Of a stretch of 64,000 nucleotides of DNA, positions 7,430 through 16,629 are shown in pieces. The position numbers and the translations under genes are program-made. The stretch covers positions 124,001-188,000 of the forward strand of contig NZ_BATP01000059.1 of NCBI RefSeq assembly GCF_000739615.1, given 5' to 3'. The DNA comes from Haloferula sp. BvORR071 (GTDB taxonomy: Bacteria; Verrucomicrobiota; Verrucomicrobiia; Verrucomicrobiales; Akkermansiaceae). Position 1 is the stretch's first letter, and each line of letters opens with the position of its first letter. The notes under the pieces are model-generated. The model had not been told where the DNA came from, did not search any database, and worked only from the letters and a program-made list of their open reading frames with translations.

Positions 7430-9961
7430 ATGAATGCTTGCCGCTTCCATCTTCTTCGATGGCTGATCGCCGTCGTCTTGATCTCCGTTCAGGTCCGCGC
7501 TGACGATGCCGTGCTAAGTGCGGACTTCTCCGTGCATACCGGGGCCATTCGGCCACTGCATGGTGTCAACAAGGGGCCGCTGGCACCTGGGGGGATCATC
7601 GACGTGATTAAGGAGCAGAAGGAACTGGGGATTCCTTTCACCCGGCTTCATGACTGCGGCTGGCCTAATCCGTATGTCATCGATCACCACGTCGTTTTTC
7701 CAAACCCAGACGCTGATCCGGCATTGCCGGAGAGCTACGATTTCCGACTGACTGACGAATACATCGACGCAGTGTGCAAGACCGGCGCGGAACCGATCTA
7801 CCGATTGGGCGAAAGTATCGAGCACACCAGCGTGAAGCGGTATGTCCATCCCCCCGCGGATATGGAGAAATGGGCGGCGGTCTGTATCGGCATTATCCGC
7901 CACTACAATGAAGGGTGGGCTAGCGGCTTTCATCACAAAATCCGCTACTGGGAAATTTGGAACGAACCCGAGAATCGCCCGGCAATGTGGAGCGGGACCG
8001 ACGACGACTACCTGCGGCTCTACCGCACGGCAGCCACGGCCATCAAAAAACAGTTCCCGGCTTTGAAGGTTGGCGGCCCGGCGCTTGGTTCCAGCGGCAC
8101 ATTCGTGAATGGTGAATTCGTTCCAACAGAGTTCGCCACGAACTTTTTGGCGATGTGCCGCAGAGACAATGTTCCATTGAATTTCTTTTCCTGGCATTGC
8201 TACACCGCCGATCCCTCCGAGCTCTCGGCGCGCGCGTGGGCAATTCGCCGACTTCTGGATTCCAGAGGTTTCACTGAGACCGAGAACCATCTCAATGAAT
8301 GGAATTATCTTCCCGGCAACAGCTGGGAGCCGATCGCGCGCTCCGGAACTCCGGAGGCGCGCCAGCACTTCTACGAAGAAATGGCCGGTGCCGCGGGAGC
8401 GGCTTTCATTACCACTTCCCTAACAGAACTTGAGGACGCACCCCTTGACGTCGGCAACTTCTTTCACGGTGAATTGGGTGGCTTCGGGATTTTCACCGAG
8501 CAAGGCGTACCTCTGAAGGCTTACCAAGGGCTGCGGGCATTCCAAGGTCTAGTGGAGACGCCGCAGCGCGTGGAAACCCGCGGTTCCGTCGCGGGGAAGC
8601 TGGCCTTTGCCGCCGGATCGAGCGGCGATGGGCGTGAAGCGACGATGCTGGTGAGCAACTTCGCCGACCCGCGCCAAGAGTTTGTCCTGGACTGGAAGAG
8701 TTTCGCCTGGACCGGTGGCGTGACAGCAGAGATCCACATCATTGATGCAGGCAACGATTTTTCTACATCGCGGACCGAGGCGATCGCGGGCGACGCTGCT
8801 ACGCTGCGCCTGACCCTGAAGGCTCCGGCGGTTGCGTTGATTCGTCTGCGCCCTACCGCAGGCGCGGCGGCGAGAACAACGCTGTCGGTTACCGCGCCTG
8901 CGAACCGGCTGGTCTTCCAGCGCAGCCAGGCCGGGGACGCGGTAATACATGTCTCCGGAAGCTGCGCGTGGCCGGGCCAGGCGGTTGAGGCGCGCATCGT
9001 GGACATCGAGACGGGCAAGGCCGGTGAATGGACTGCGCTGGGAGAAGTGCAATCGGATTTCAGCTACCGGGGAAAGCTCACCGTCGCCACGGGCTGGTAT
9101 TCGCTTGAGGTCCGCTCCCGCGGCGATGGAAATTCAGCCGTTGCAACGGTCGGACGTTTCGGGGTGGGGGAAGTCTTCGTGGTCGTAGGCCATTCGGTCG
9201 CGCACGGGGGAGCGATCAATCTCCCCGGGGCCGATGACGACAGGGTGAACACCATCGCGCTGCCTGCGGGCGATATGGAATCGCAGCGGCAGTATCGACT
9301 CACCGGCGACACGCGTTTTCTTCCGGACGCGGTAGGCCGGCACTTCGGTTCGAACGTCCAGCCCGCTCCCGCCGGAAACGGAACGTATTTCTGGGCCGCA
9401 TTCGCGGAGCACGTCGCCAAGGCGAACAAGGTTCCGGTGCTGCTGCTAAATGCGGCATTTGGCGGCACCAGCTTGGAACACTGGGCCAAATCGGCGCGCG
9501 GCGAGACGTTCGAACATCCCTTCGTTAATTCACAGATCCGCATGCCATATGTCCGCCTCGAACAGGCGCTAACGAAGTATGCTGCGGTCACCGGCCTGCG
9601 CGCCATCCTCTCCGATCAGGGTCAGAACGATTGGCTCGAGAGGGACGAGAATAAAATCGTCGCGAACTACAAGGCGTGGATCGATCAGGCTCGCAAGGAT
9701 GCCGGCTTCCCGAATCTGGCTGTGGTGATCAACCGTCAGTCCCCCCCTGATGGCTTTGGCCAAATCCGCCGGGTGCAGGATCGAATGATTAAAGAGCACC
9801 CCTTTTGTTTCGCCGGTGCAGACTACGACACGCTGGAGAAGGAGGATACGGTGGATAAGGTTCACCTCAGCGAGGCCGGGGCCAAGAAGGCCGCCAAGCT
9901 ATGGGCGGACGCGCTTGATGCAAAGTTCTTCGGCAGCGCTCCAGCGATGTTGGCGCACTAA
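7430..9961 (+). CDS. Secreted GH39-like glycoside hydrolase fused to an SGNH/SASA-type esterase domain
   Basis: An 843-residue exported protein. ATG 7430 gives a clear signal peptide (HLLRWLIAVVLISVQVRA, then cleavage before DD); upstream in-frame TTG is unlikely. Residues about 25-480 resemble GH39 beta-xylosidase-like TIM barrels: PFTRLHDCGWPN, then the acid/base motif YWEIWNEPE (Glu179), SWHCYT and the candidate nucleophile region HLNEWNY (Glu290), then a small beta domain. Residues about 590-830 resemble carbohydrate esterases of the SASA/SGNH type: VVGHSVAHGG in place of GQSN, then AAFGGTSLEHW, SDQGQNDW in place of QGExD, and KVHLSEAG with the catalytic Asp-x-x-His replaced by a Lys-Val-His. 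The combination could deacylate and hydrolyse an acylated plant or algal polysaccharide. The exact substrate is unknown. Confidence 0.8.
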   Translation: MNACRFHLLRWLIAVVLISVQVRADDAVLSADFSVHTGAIRPLHGVNKGPLAPGGIIDVIKEQKELGIPFTRLHDCGWPNPYVIDHHVVFPNPDADPALPESYDFRLTDEYIDAVCKTGAEPIYRLGESIEHTSVKRYVHPPADMEKWAAVCIGIIRHYNEGWASGFHHKIRYWEIWNEPENRPAMWSGTDDDYLRLYRTAATAIKKQFPALKVGGPALGSSGTFVNGEFVPTEFATNFLAMCRRDNVPLNFFSWHCYTADPSELSARAWAIRRLLDSRGFTETENHLNEWNYLPGNSWEPIARSGTPEARQHFYEEMAGAAGAAFITTSLTELEDAPLDVGNFFHGELGGFGIFTEQGVPLKAYQGLRAFQGLVETPQRVETRGSVAGKLAFAAGSSGDGREATMLVSNFADPRQEFVLDWKSFAWTGGVTAEIHIIDAGNDFSTSRTEAIAGDAATLRLTLKAPAVALIRLRPTAGAAARTTLSVTAPANRLVFQRSQAGDAVIHVSGSCAWPGQAVEARIVDIETGKAGEWTALGEVQSDFSYRGKLTVATGWYSLEVRSRGDGNSAVATVGRFGVGEVFVVVGHSVAHGGAINLPGADDDRVNTIALPAGDMESQRQYRLTGDTRFLPDAVGRHFGSNVQPAPAGNGTYFWAAFAEHVAKANKVPVLLLNAAFGGTSLEHWAKSARGETFEHPFVNSQIRMPYVRLEQALTKYAAVTGLRAILSDQGQNDWLERDENKIVANYKAWIDQARKDAGFPNLAVVINRQSPPDGFGQIRRVQDRMIKEHPFCFAGADYDTLEKEDTVDKVHLSEAGAKKAAKLWADALDAKFFGSAPAMLAH

Positions 9962-10126
9962 CCGACGATAACCCAAATCTTCCATAGGCGCTCCACGACC
10001 CTTGTTAACGGACGTCGTCCTCAACCCGTTCTGAGCTCATCCTATCTCTCCGGCAGCTTCAACGGATGCAACCCTTCAAAATCAAGGTTCTGACTGAAAA
10101 CGGTCCGGAATTTGCGACGGCTATTT

Positions 10127-12391
10127 TTAATCCGCGCCACCCTTTGGGGGAGATGTTGCGAGGACGTTCCGGATCGTTTCGATCAATGTCGGAATGGCAA
10201 CGGGCTTGATGAGATGGGCGTTGAACCCGGCATTCCGACTTTTTTCGATGTCCGATGGCATCCCGTACCCGCTTTGGGCGATCGCGGGAAGCTTCTGAAT
10301 TTGATGGATCCGCTCGACGAGTTCGTACCCGCTCATGTCGGGGAGTCCGAGGTCGCTGACGAGGAGGTCGAAGCTCTTCCGCCTGGCCATCTCCAGCGCG
10401 TGCTTCCCGTCGAGCGCCGTGCTGACCACCAGACCCATACTCTCAAGGATCATCGTGAAGACTTCCAAAGTGTCTGCATGATCATCGACTATGAGGATCC
10501 TCGTTCCGGTGAGGTCTGCACGCATTTCCGTAGTTGGTGCGGTAGGTGCCGACAAGGATTTCGACTGGGCGAGCGGAAGCTCCACGGTGACGGTTGTTCC
10601 CTGCATTTTGCCGGCGCTATGGGCGGAGATGGTGCCGCCGTGAAGCTCCGCGAACTTTCGGGCGATGGCGAGGCCGAGTCCCAGCCCTCCGAATTCTACC
10701 GCGACCTGTTTGCCGCCTTGTTCAAAGGCGTTGAAGATTTCCCGGATTACATCCGGTTCGATGCCCACCCCGTCATCGGTGATGACGATCCGAAGCGTTT
10801 CGCCCTCGACCGAGGTGGCGATGTTGATGTTGCCGCCGACAGGGGTGAATTTGATCGCGTTCTTGAGGATGTTCCAAAGGGTCTGCTGCAGGCGCGCCGA
10901 GTCCCCGTTGACATGACTCCTTCCGGCGTCCATGTGGAGGGTGAGTTGCTGCCCCTTGGAATCGGCATCTACTTGGCAAATTTCCACAACATTGGTAACA
11001 AGTGCGTGGACATCGACAATGTCATTGTCGAGATGGAGCTTGCCCTGGATGACGCGATTGAAATCGAGCAGGTCGTCGATCAGTCTAGCTTGCAGACGCA
11101 CGTTGCGGTCAATCACCACGAGTTTCTCGCGCAGTCCGGGAGGCAGGCTGTCGTTGTCATGCAACGACGATATGAGGGCCAGCACGGGAGTGAGTGGGGT
11201 GCGGAGTTCATGGCTGAGGATGGCGAGGAACTGGTCCTTGGCATCGCTGGCAGCCGTGACGGAGGAGAACAACCGGGCTTTCTCCAAACCGATCGCCGCC
11301 TGTGCTGCCACACTGCCGAGGATGCGTTCGCTGCGCTCGGAGAAGGCCGACTTCGATTTGCTCCAGAAATGGAACATCCCCATGAGGCCACCCTCGGGTT
11401 GCTGGACGGGAACCGACATGCAGCTGAGCATGCCGAGACCGTCGTGGAGTTCACCCAGGATGCCCCCAGACGGAATATCAGAAATGTCCGCATACCGGCT
11501 AATCGATGCCGGAATCTCGCCCCAAATAAGTTTCCCATCCGCTCCCAACCCTAAGTCTGACAACGCTCCGGCCGATCTGCCGGAGACCGCATATAGCCGC
11601 CATTGGCCGGCGCCTTCCCCGAGCAGGAACACCCCGAGATCGGCATCCGTCAGTCCAGTGGTCACCTCGATGAGCGATTGCGCGAGGGGCACCAGGTCCA
11701 GCTTGGAAGCAAGCATGAGGCTGATGCGGTTGAGGGTCTCGAGCTCGTCATAGAGCGCCAGGACGCCGGTGTTGGTCTCGGAAAGTTCCTGGTTCATGCG
11801 CGACAGCTCCTCCTCGCGGAGGTGGGCTTCGGACATCATTTCCAGCAACTCGCGGTTCTGGACGCGCACCTCCTCGAACGCGCCCTTCGGGGAACGGCTG
11901 GAGAGCTCGTCAACGATAGCCTGCAGATCTTTCGGCAATAGCTCGGGGGCTGTGGGAGGGAACACCTTCGACATGCGGATCGTGGTGCCATCCCGTGTGC
12001 TTTCGATGTCCAAGCGGTCCATCAGCCGCTTGGTGCCGACGATGCCGAGGCCCATGCCAGTCTTCGAACGATAGGAACCGCCGAGGATCTCTTCCAACTG
12101 GGCGATCCCATTCCCCCTGTCGCTGACCTCGATGAACAAGGTCTGGCGGAGCCGTCCGGCGCGGGAAGGAGAGGGCTCTGATACAACCGAGAAGTCCACC
12201 CTGCCACCGCCGGCGTATTGGTAGGCGTTGCGGGCAATCTCGGAAACGGCCGTGGCGATGCGGATCTGCAGTTGCTGCGGAAAGCCGAGCGAACCGGCCA
12301 ACTGCCGGGCTTGCTGGCGCGCCGTCACCACATCCTGCTCGAAGCCGATGCTGAGGGAGAAAAGCCGGAGTTTGGCGTTTGGCGCTGTCAT
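10127..12391 (-). CDS. Hybrid histidine kinase with N-terminal RsbT-like ATPase, GAF and receiver domains
   Basis: A 754-residue cytoplasmic signalling protein, last gene of the stressosome operon. Domains: residues 1-140 an RsbT/RsbW-like HATPase (EIARNAYQYA with Asn55; DRGNGI; TGMGLGIVGTKRLMD); 175-220 coiled coil; about 225-370 GAF; about 380-610 kinase core with phospho-His394 in ILSHELRTPL, N-box WNILKNAIKFTP and GLGLGLAIARKF; 629-750 receiver with phospho-Asp680 (LVSDLGLPDMSGYE). No membrane segment. The start overlaps the preceding phosphatase gene by four bases (ATGA), implying coupled translation. By analogy with known Rsb modules, its first domain may be the target or mimic of RsbT, so that stressosome release changes kinase output. 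A DNA-binding response regulator is not encoded nearby. Confidence 0.93.
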   Translation of the reverse strand: MTAPNAKLRLFSLSIGFEQDVVTARQQARQLAGSLGFPQQLQIRIATAVSEIARNAYQYAGGGRVDFSVVSEPSPSRAGRLRQTLFIEVSDRGNGIAQLEEILGGSYRSKTGMGLGIVGTKRLMDRLDIESTRDGTTIRMSKVFPPTAPELLPKDLQAIVDELSSRSPKGAFEEVRVQNRELLEMMSEAHLREEELSRMNQELSETNTGVLALYDELETLNRISLMLASKLDLVPLAQSLIEVTTGLTDADLGVFLLGEGAGQWRLYAVSGRSAGALSDLGLGADGKLIWGEIPASISRYADISDIPSGGILGELHDGLGMLSCMSVPVQQPEGGLMGMFHFWSKSKSAFSERSERILGSVAAQAAIGLEKARLFSSVTAASDAKDQFLAILSHELRTPLTPVLALISSLHDNDSLPPGLREKLVVIDRNVRLQARLIDDLLDFNRVIQGKLHLDNDIVDVHALVTNVVEICQVDADSKGQQLTLHMDAGRSHVNGDSARLQQTLWNILKNAIKFTPVGGNINIATSVEGETLRIVITDDGVGIEPDVIREIFNAFEQGGKQVAVEFGGLGLGLAIARKFAELHGGTISAHSAGKMQGTTVTVELPLAQSKSLSAPTAPTTEMRADLTGTRILIVDDHADTLEVFTMILESMGLVVSTALDGKHALEMARRKSFDLLVSDLGLPDMSGYELVERIHQIQKLPAIAQSGYGMPSDIEKSRNAGFNAHLIKPVAIPTLIETIRNVLATSPPKGGAD

Positions 12392-13395
12392 GGTCTGGCC
12401 CGGACGACAACAGCAGTGGCATCGTCGTTCCCCCTCAAATAATCCCGATACAGGATGCCTGCAATCAAAGCGGTCCGTTTCATCCAGATCCCCGGATAGC
12501 TTGAAATGGGGGTGTTAGACTTGAGGCCATCGCTGGCCATGAGGAGCATCGCACCGGCTGGCCAAGGGACACTGTGTACCCTCACCGTTCGGAAATTGAG
12601 GCCCATTGTGCCGTTCATCGATAGGAGGCTGGAAGACGAATCGGGGGTCACCACGCAGCCTGAGATGTTGCCCAGCCCGGTGAAGCGGAGCTCCTGCCTT
12701 GCCGGATCTATCTCTGCGATAGCGAGGGCGGCGCCGCGTGTCGTCCGCAGCGCGGCGTGGATCCTTTCCATGAGCTGCTCCAGCCTTTCCTCCGGATGCG
12801 CAAGGAGAACCTCCACGGCCTTTCCCGAGGCCTCTGCCGCCATCTCCCCGTGACCTAGTCCGTCCGCCACCAGCACTCGCAGGATGCCATCGCCGAGTTC
12901 GACGGTCTGCCATGAGTCGCCGCAGGCGATCTCAGGCGGCACGGGAACATTCACGGCACCGACCTCCCAGCGGCCTGTCTTCGACGGCGCGGCATCCCGC
13001 TCCGCGAGCCCGCTCAATATAGCCGTGCCGAGGCCAGGGGAGGAATGGAAATCGAAATAATGCGAAGCCCGCCCAACCGCGCCGAGTCCGGTGCCGGAGG
13101 TGCCTGCCGTTGAGAAACCATCGGACAGGCACTGCTGGAAATTCGCCACGCCGCCGCAGCGGTTAAGAGAAAGGATTTCCACCCCGTAGGTTGCACCGCT
13201 GGCGAGTGGCCGGACAACAAGTGTTCCGCCCTTGGTGTGTAGCGCCAGATTGTTGCCGAGCTCTGTTACCACGAGTGCAACGCGGGCGGAAAGATCCTGC
13301 GACCATCCGGTATTGCGCGCCCAATACCCGATCATCCTCCGGGCATCGCCCACCTGGCTCTGCTCGTGGATCGGGATGGCAAGGGAGTGCATCAT
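12388..13395 (-). CDS. RsbX-like PP2C/SpoIIE-type phosphatase with N-terminal HATPase domain
   Basis: A 335-residue protein. Residues 1-130 form an anti-sigma-type ATPase domain (VVTELGNNLALHTKGG; TSGTGLGAVGRASHYFD). Residues about 145-335 are a PP2C-like phosphatase with VADGLGHG..AAEAS, FTGLGNISG and MLLMASDGLKS, and NDDATAVVVR at the end. Family members of this layout are usually annotated as ATP-binding SpoIIE phosphatases. In the stressosome, RsbX dephosphorylates RsbR and RsbS and resets the switch; that role is inferred from position between rsbT and the kinase. It overlaps the kinase by four bases and follows rsbT after 16 bases. Confidence 0.9.
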   Translation of the reverse strand: MMHSLAIPIHEQSQVGDARRMIGYWARNTGWSQDLSARVALVVTELGNNLALHTKGGTLVVRPLASGATYGVEILSLNRCGGVANFQQCLSDGFSTAGTSGTGLGAVGRASHYFDFHSSPGLGTAILSGLAERDAAPSKTGRWEVGAVNVPVPPEIACGDSWQTVELGDGILRVLVADGLGHGEMAAEASGKAVEVLLAHPEERLEQLMERIHAALRTTRGAALAIAEIDPARQELRFTGLGNISGCVVTPDSSSSLLSMNGTMGLNFRTVRVHSVPWPAGAMLLMASDGLKSNTPISSYPGIWMKRTALIAGILYRDYLRGNDDATAVVVRARP

Positions 13396-13411
13396 GGACG
13401 TTCTTCCGACA

Positions 13412-13816
13412 TCAGCGCCATTTGGTGATTGTAACCCGTGTTCCCTCGCCCGGCTTGGAAACGAGATCGAAATCGTTAACCAGGCGTTTCGCCCCGCCCA
13501 GCCCGAGGCCCATCCCTGAACCGCTCGTGAAGCCGTCCCTCAGCGCCTGCTCGAGGTCCGCGATTCCCGGGCCTTCATCGACGAAAGCGACCCGCACACC
13601 CCGGCGGACGTTGTCGGTCACCAGATCCAGGATCACCTCGCCGCCGCCGCCGTAGATGAGCAGGTTCCTGCCCAGCTCGCTGGCCGCCGTGACCACCTTC
13701 GTCTGATCCACCAGCGATAGGCCGATCTCCACCGCAATTGTGCGCACAGACTGGCGCACTTTCACCACGTCCGATTCACCTTGGACAGGAATGGTCGATG
13801 TTTTTTCGACGGTCAT
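13412..13816 (-). CDS. rsbT: Serine/threonine kinase RsbT
   Basis: A 134-residue GHKL-type protein kinase that phosphorylates RsbS and RsbR and leaves the stressosome on stress. Motifs: VTAASELGRNLLIYGGGGEV (N-box Asn in ELGRN), AFVDEGPGIADLEQAL (G1 box), SGSGMGLGLGGAKRLVNDF (G2 box), ending in TRVTITKWR. Length and motif spacing match Bacillus RsbT. Its start overlaps the end of rsbS by four bases, which suggests a fixed stoichiometry of the two proteins. Confidence 0.95.
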   Translation of the reverse strand: MTVEKTSTIPVQGESDVVKVRQSVRTIAVEIGLSLVDQTKVVTAASELGRNLLIYGGGGEVILDLVTDNVRRGVRVAFVDEGPGIADLEQALRDGFTSGSGMGLGLGGAKRLVNDFDLVSKPGEGTRVTITKWR

Positions 13817-14178
13817 GCCGGGCCGCTCTCCGCACGCAACAGTTTCATGCCCCGCGAGACGTTCAAGGCGGTGTGCACGCCTTCCAGCGTGAGGCCGAGT
13901 TCCACGAGGGTGATGGCTACCGCCGGCTGTATCCCTACAACCACGGTCTTGGCATCCAGAACGCGCGCCATCGCGGAGATGTTGCCAATCACGCGTCCGA
14001 TGAACGAATCCACCACCTCGAGCGCGGAGATGTCGATGAGAACGCCGCGAGCGTTCTCCTGGCTTATCTTCTCCGTTAGATCGTCCTGGAGCTGGAGCGC
14101 GAGGCGGTCATGCATGTCGACCTGGATTGTGACCAGAAGCATGTCCTCGATCTGGAGGATTGGGATTTTCTCTACCAT
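13813..14178 (-). CDS. rsbS: Stressosome scaffold protein RsbS (STAS domain)
   Basis: A 121-residue single STAS domain. It begins KIPILQIEDMLLVTIQ and contains IDISALEVVDSFIGRVIG, in which Ser58 is the expected site of RsbT phosphorylation, then TVVVGIQPAVAITLVELGL. RsbS forms the core of the stressosome with RsbR and holds RsbT until phosphorylated. It lies 12 bases after rsbR and overlaps rsbT by four bases. Confidence 0.95.
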   Translation of the reverse strand: MVEKIPILQIEDMLLVTIQVDMHDRLALQLQDDLTEKISQENARGVLIDISALEVVDSFIGRVIGNISAMARVLDAKTVVVGIQPAVAITLVELGLTLEGVHTALNVSRGMKLLRAESGPA

Positions 14179-14190
14179 CAGTCGTAGGGC

Positions 14191-15039
14191 TTATTTTTCT
14201 CGGGTGACCCTGAATCCCATCTTGTTCATGGCTGTCTTCAGCGCCTCGGCCATGGTAGCCTTGGTGCTGACCGTGGTCAGGTCGATGCCAAGGTGCACCA
14301 TGGTCTGGGCGATCTGCGGCCTGATGCCGCTGATGATGCAGTCCGCGCCCATAAGCCTTGCGGCGGAGACGGTCTTGAGAAGATGCTGCGCGACCAGCGT
14401 GTCTACGGTGGGGACGCCGGTGATGTCGATGATCGCGATCTCGGACTCCGTGCTGACGATCTGCAGGAGGAGTGACTCCATCACCACGTTCGTCCGGGCG
14501 CTGTCGAGGGTGCCGATGAGCGGCAGGGCTACGATCCCGTCCCAGAGCTTTACGACAGGAGTGGATAGTTCGATCATCTCCATCTGCTGCCGGGAGATCA
14601 CCTCCTCGCGTGCGCGCTGGTGCGTCTCGATGGTGTGGAGTGCCAACCTATCGAGCAGGTTGTTGGCGGTTTTGATCTCCTCGAAAAGCTTGTCTGGGTC
14701 ATTCCCCACATCCTCCCTTAGCCCCTGGATGATGGGCTGCTTGAGCGACAGCACGAAAAGTGCGGTTTCCGACGCGGAGAACCCTAGGCGTCCCCGGCCT
14801 TTGGAGATTTCGCTGAGAAACTCCAGCACCGGCTTCCATGCCGGAGCTTTCAGATCATCGAGTCTGCCTCCTTGCACCGCAGTTTCCAGGCGTGTAAGGA
14901 ACTGCTGGCCCTGTGTGCGCTCGTCGTCCTCTTTGATCAGGTCGGATCGTCTTCCGGCGGAGCTGAGCTGGCGATCCCATTCCTCCAAGATATTACTACC
15001 GGATTTCTTTAAAAGATTTGGCAAGATCGTCTCCGACAT
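14191..15039 (-). CDS. rsbR: Stressosome sensor RsbR
   Basis: A 282-residue protein. The N-terminal half (residues about 8-140) is helical, without haem or flavin motifs, and resembles the RsbRD-type N-terminal domain (SNILEEWDRQL; FLSEISKGRGRLGFSASETALFVLSLKQPI). The C-terminal STAS domain has ELSTPVVKLWDGIVALPLIGTLDS, then IIDITGVPTVDTLVAQHL with Thr214 as probable phosphorylation site, and ISGIRPQIAQTMVHLGIDL. It is the first gene of the rsbRST operon. The unusual N-terminal domain would set what signal is sensed; the ligand is unknown. No promoter consensus was identified in the bases upstream of 15039. Confidence 0.95.
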   Translation of the reverse strand: MSETILPNLLKKSGSNILEEWDRQLSSAGRRSDLIKEDDERTQGQQFLTRLETAVQGGRLDDLKAPAWKPVLEFLSEISKGRGRLGFSASETALFVLSLKQPIIQGLREDVGNDPDKLFEEIKTANNLLDRLALHTIETHQRAREEVISRQQMEMIELSTPVVKLWDGIVALPLIGTLDSARTNVVMESLLLQIVSTESEIAIIDITGVPTVDTLVAQHLLKTVSAARLMGADCIISGIRPQIAQTMVHLGIDLTTVSTKATMAEALKTAMNKMGFRVTREK

Positions 15040-16037
15040 GATCGCGTCTACGCCGCTCTCAAGAGGCGAGCAAGGGGGAAAATTTTAATCCTTCCGCAAG
15101 CTTGTATCGCATACCTGAGGATCGGCTCATTCAGCGGTCGGTCCGGCTGCCCGCTGACCGACCGTGAAGAGCTGCAACATATCGCCTTTTTTGATTGTGA
15201 GCGCCGCCTGAATGTTTCGCTTCCTACTGCCGAAGCCTTATATCCGTCGAACTCGGCCTACACATTTTTTGTCTTCCGATGGAGGACTTCCAGCAGCTCT
15301 TAGTCCCTCGAAGCCTATCTCCGCAAAACACCAGATTTCTCAGGGAAAACTCCACGGTTGTCGTGCATTATCCGCGCCTCCTCCATGTCGCAGGAGTCCA
15401 TCCCTTCTTCTCGCCGCGGGCTTTGAGCGCCTGCCGATACTCGTGGTGGTGCTCGGCGGGGTTGCGTCGCCCGTAATGAGCACCGCCTCTCCATCCCCTG
15501 TTTCCCATCCGGGTGGCGCGGTGTCGGCCACCCAGTCACCAGGCGAACAATCCAGCGGCGTCGCCCGTATTTATGCGGCGTGTTCCATTATTGCCGATGC
15601 TTGTTAGAGGCAGGGCTTAAAGTGCCGGAAAGAATTTGCACTCCCGCGGTCCGGGTTGCCTCGCTGAACCCAAGCCCTCTTGACGAAGCGCCCCCGCGCG
15701 CAACTTTACGTTCGCGGGTCGGAGTGGGATCCTTCCGTGGACGCTAATCCAAATGCCTCCGGTCGGCATTTTGCCGCCCTTGTCCGGCGCGACTTCAATG
15801 CTTTGATCCGTGCATGCGTGAGGCGGATCACCCTACCGCTCCAGAAGTCACCCCCGATTCTGTTTCCTCTCGCTTCTCTGGGCGACACCTAGGAACGCCT
15901 GAGGCGGTGGGAAGAAGAAACATCCGCGCAATGCGTCAAGAGGTGGCCGACGTCCGCCGTCGGCTGGCGGAATATTGGGATGGGATGCCGCCCGAGGATC
16001 GGGCCGAATTACAGTTGGCGGGGGTTAGGTCTAGAGC
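15040..16037. other. Gene-poor stretch upstream of the stressosome operon
   Basis: About 1 kb. It contains the promoter region of rsbR and short frames with no clear start. One minus-strand frame around 15380-15535 reads NPAEHHHEYRQALKARGEKKG and ends WRRRG, which looks protein-like, but has no start and stops upstream. A plus-strand frame at 15931-16030 (MRQEVADVRRRLAEYWDGMP) also looks protein-like over about 30 residues. Both may be remains of genes. Nothing firm. Confidence 0.3.
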
Positions 16038-16380
16038 CGCAACCATATCGCGTGGACGCTGCCGTCCTTGGCCACGCACCGCGTAGGCGTAAACACCCGA
16101 GCGAGGCCGGCTTCCGTCGCAAGCAAATACCTCCTCTTTGAAGCGTCCCCATCAGGCACCGCTGTGGCCAGAACCCAATCATAGACTTCGCTATCTTCGA
16201 CACAGGACCGGAGGCGCGGATCACGCTTGGGCCGGATCAGGGTAACGGGAATTTCAATGATCGGCGCGCGGTTATCCTCCGCCTGTGGTGAAGTCTCGGG
16301 CTTGATGTGGGAAGGTTCCCGCCGTGTAGGAGAAGTGGGGGCGCGTATCGTTAGGGAGGGGGTGAGTGCGAAAGGCAGTC
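16038..16380 (-). pseudogene. Possible gene remnant without a canonical start
   Basis: A minus-strand frame of about 110 codons ends at a TAG near 16038. Its last 75 residues have strong protein character: IIEIPVTLIRPKRDPRLRS, then EDSEVYDWVLATAVPDGD, then RRYLLATEAGLARVFTPTR and DGSVHAIWLRL at the end. An upstream stop lies near 16385 and no ATG, GTG or TTG occurs in the expected place. It may be a truncated gene, or it may use a rare start. No family was recognised. Confidence 0.35.
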
Positions 16381-16629
16381 AAATCGGCTCACATCTGCGT
16401 TTGCAGAATTCGTCACTGGCATTGCTTTTTGCTCGTCACTTTCCGCTTGTGTCCGCACCGCCTGCTAGAGGGAGGCTGATCGGAAGCGCAACGCTTTTTG
16501 GCCCGTGTTATGCGAAAGCTTCCGCGCTCCTGTAAGGTCCCCAACTTTACCCCCCAGGAGTGGCGACGGGCCTGATGCATCCCCCCTTCACCGGGCCCGC
16601 CGCCATATCATCTTCCAGGACTAAAACTC

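Noticed and set aside
10112-11554. 480-codon plus-strand frame opposite the hybrid kinase
   Set aside because: The minus-strand kinase has all catalytic motifs and is coupled to its operon; the plus-strand product has none.
13781-15088. 435-codon plus-strand frame opposite rsbS and rsbR
   Set aside because: Ser- and Arg-rich shadow of the stressosome genes, without any recognisable domain.
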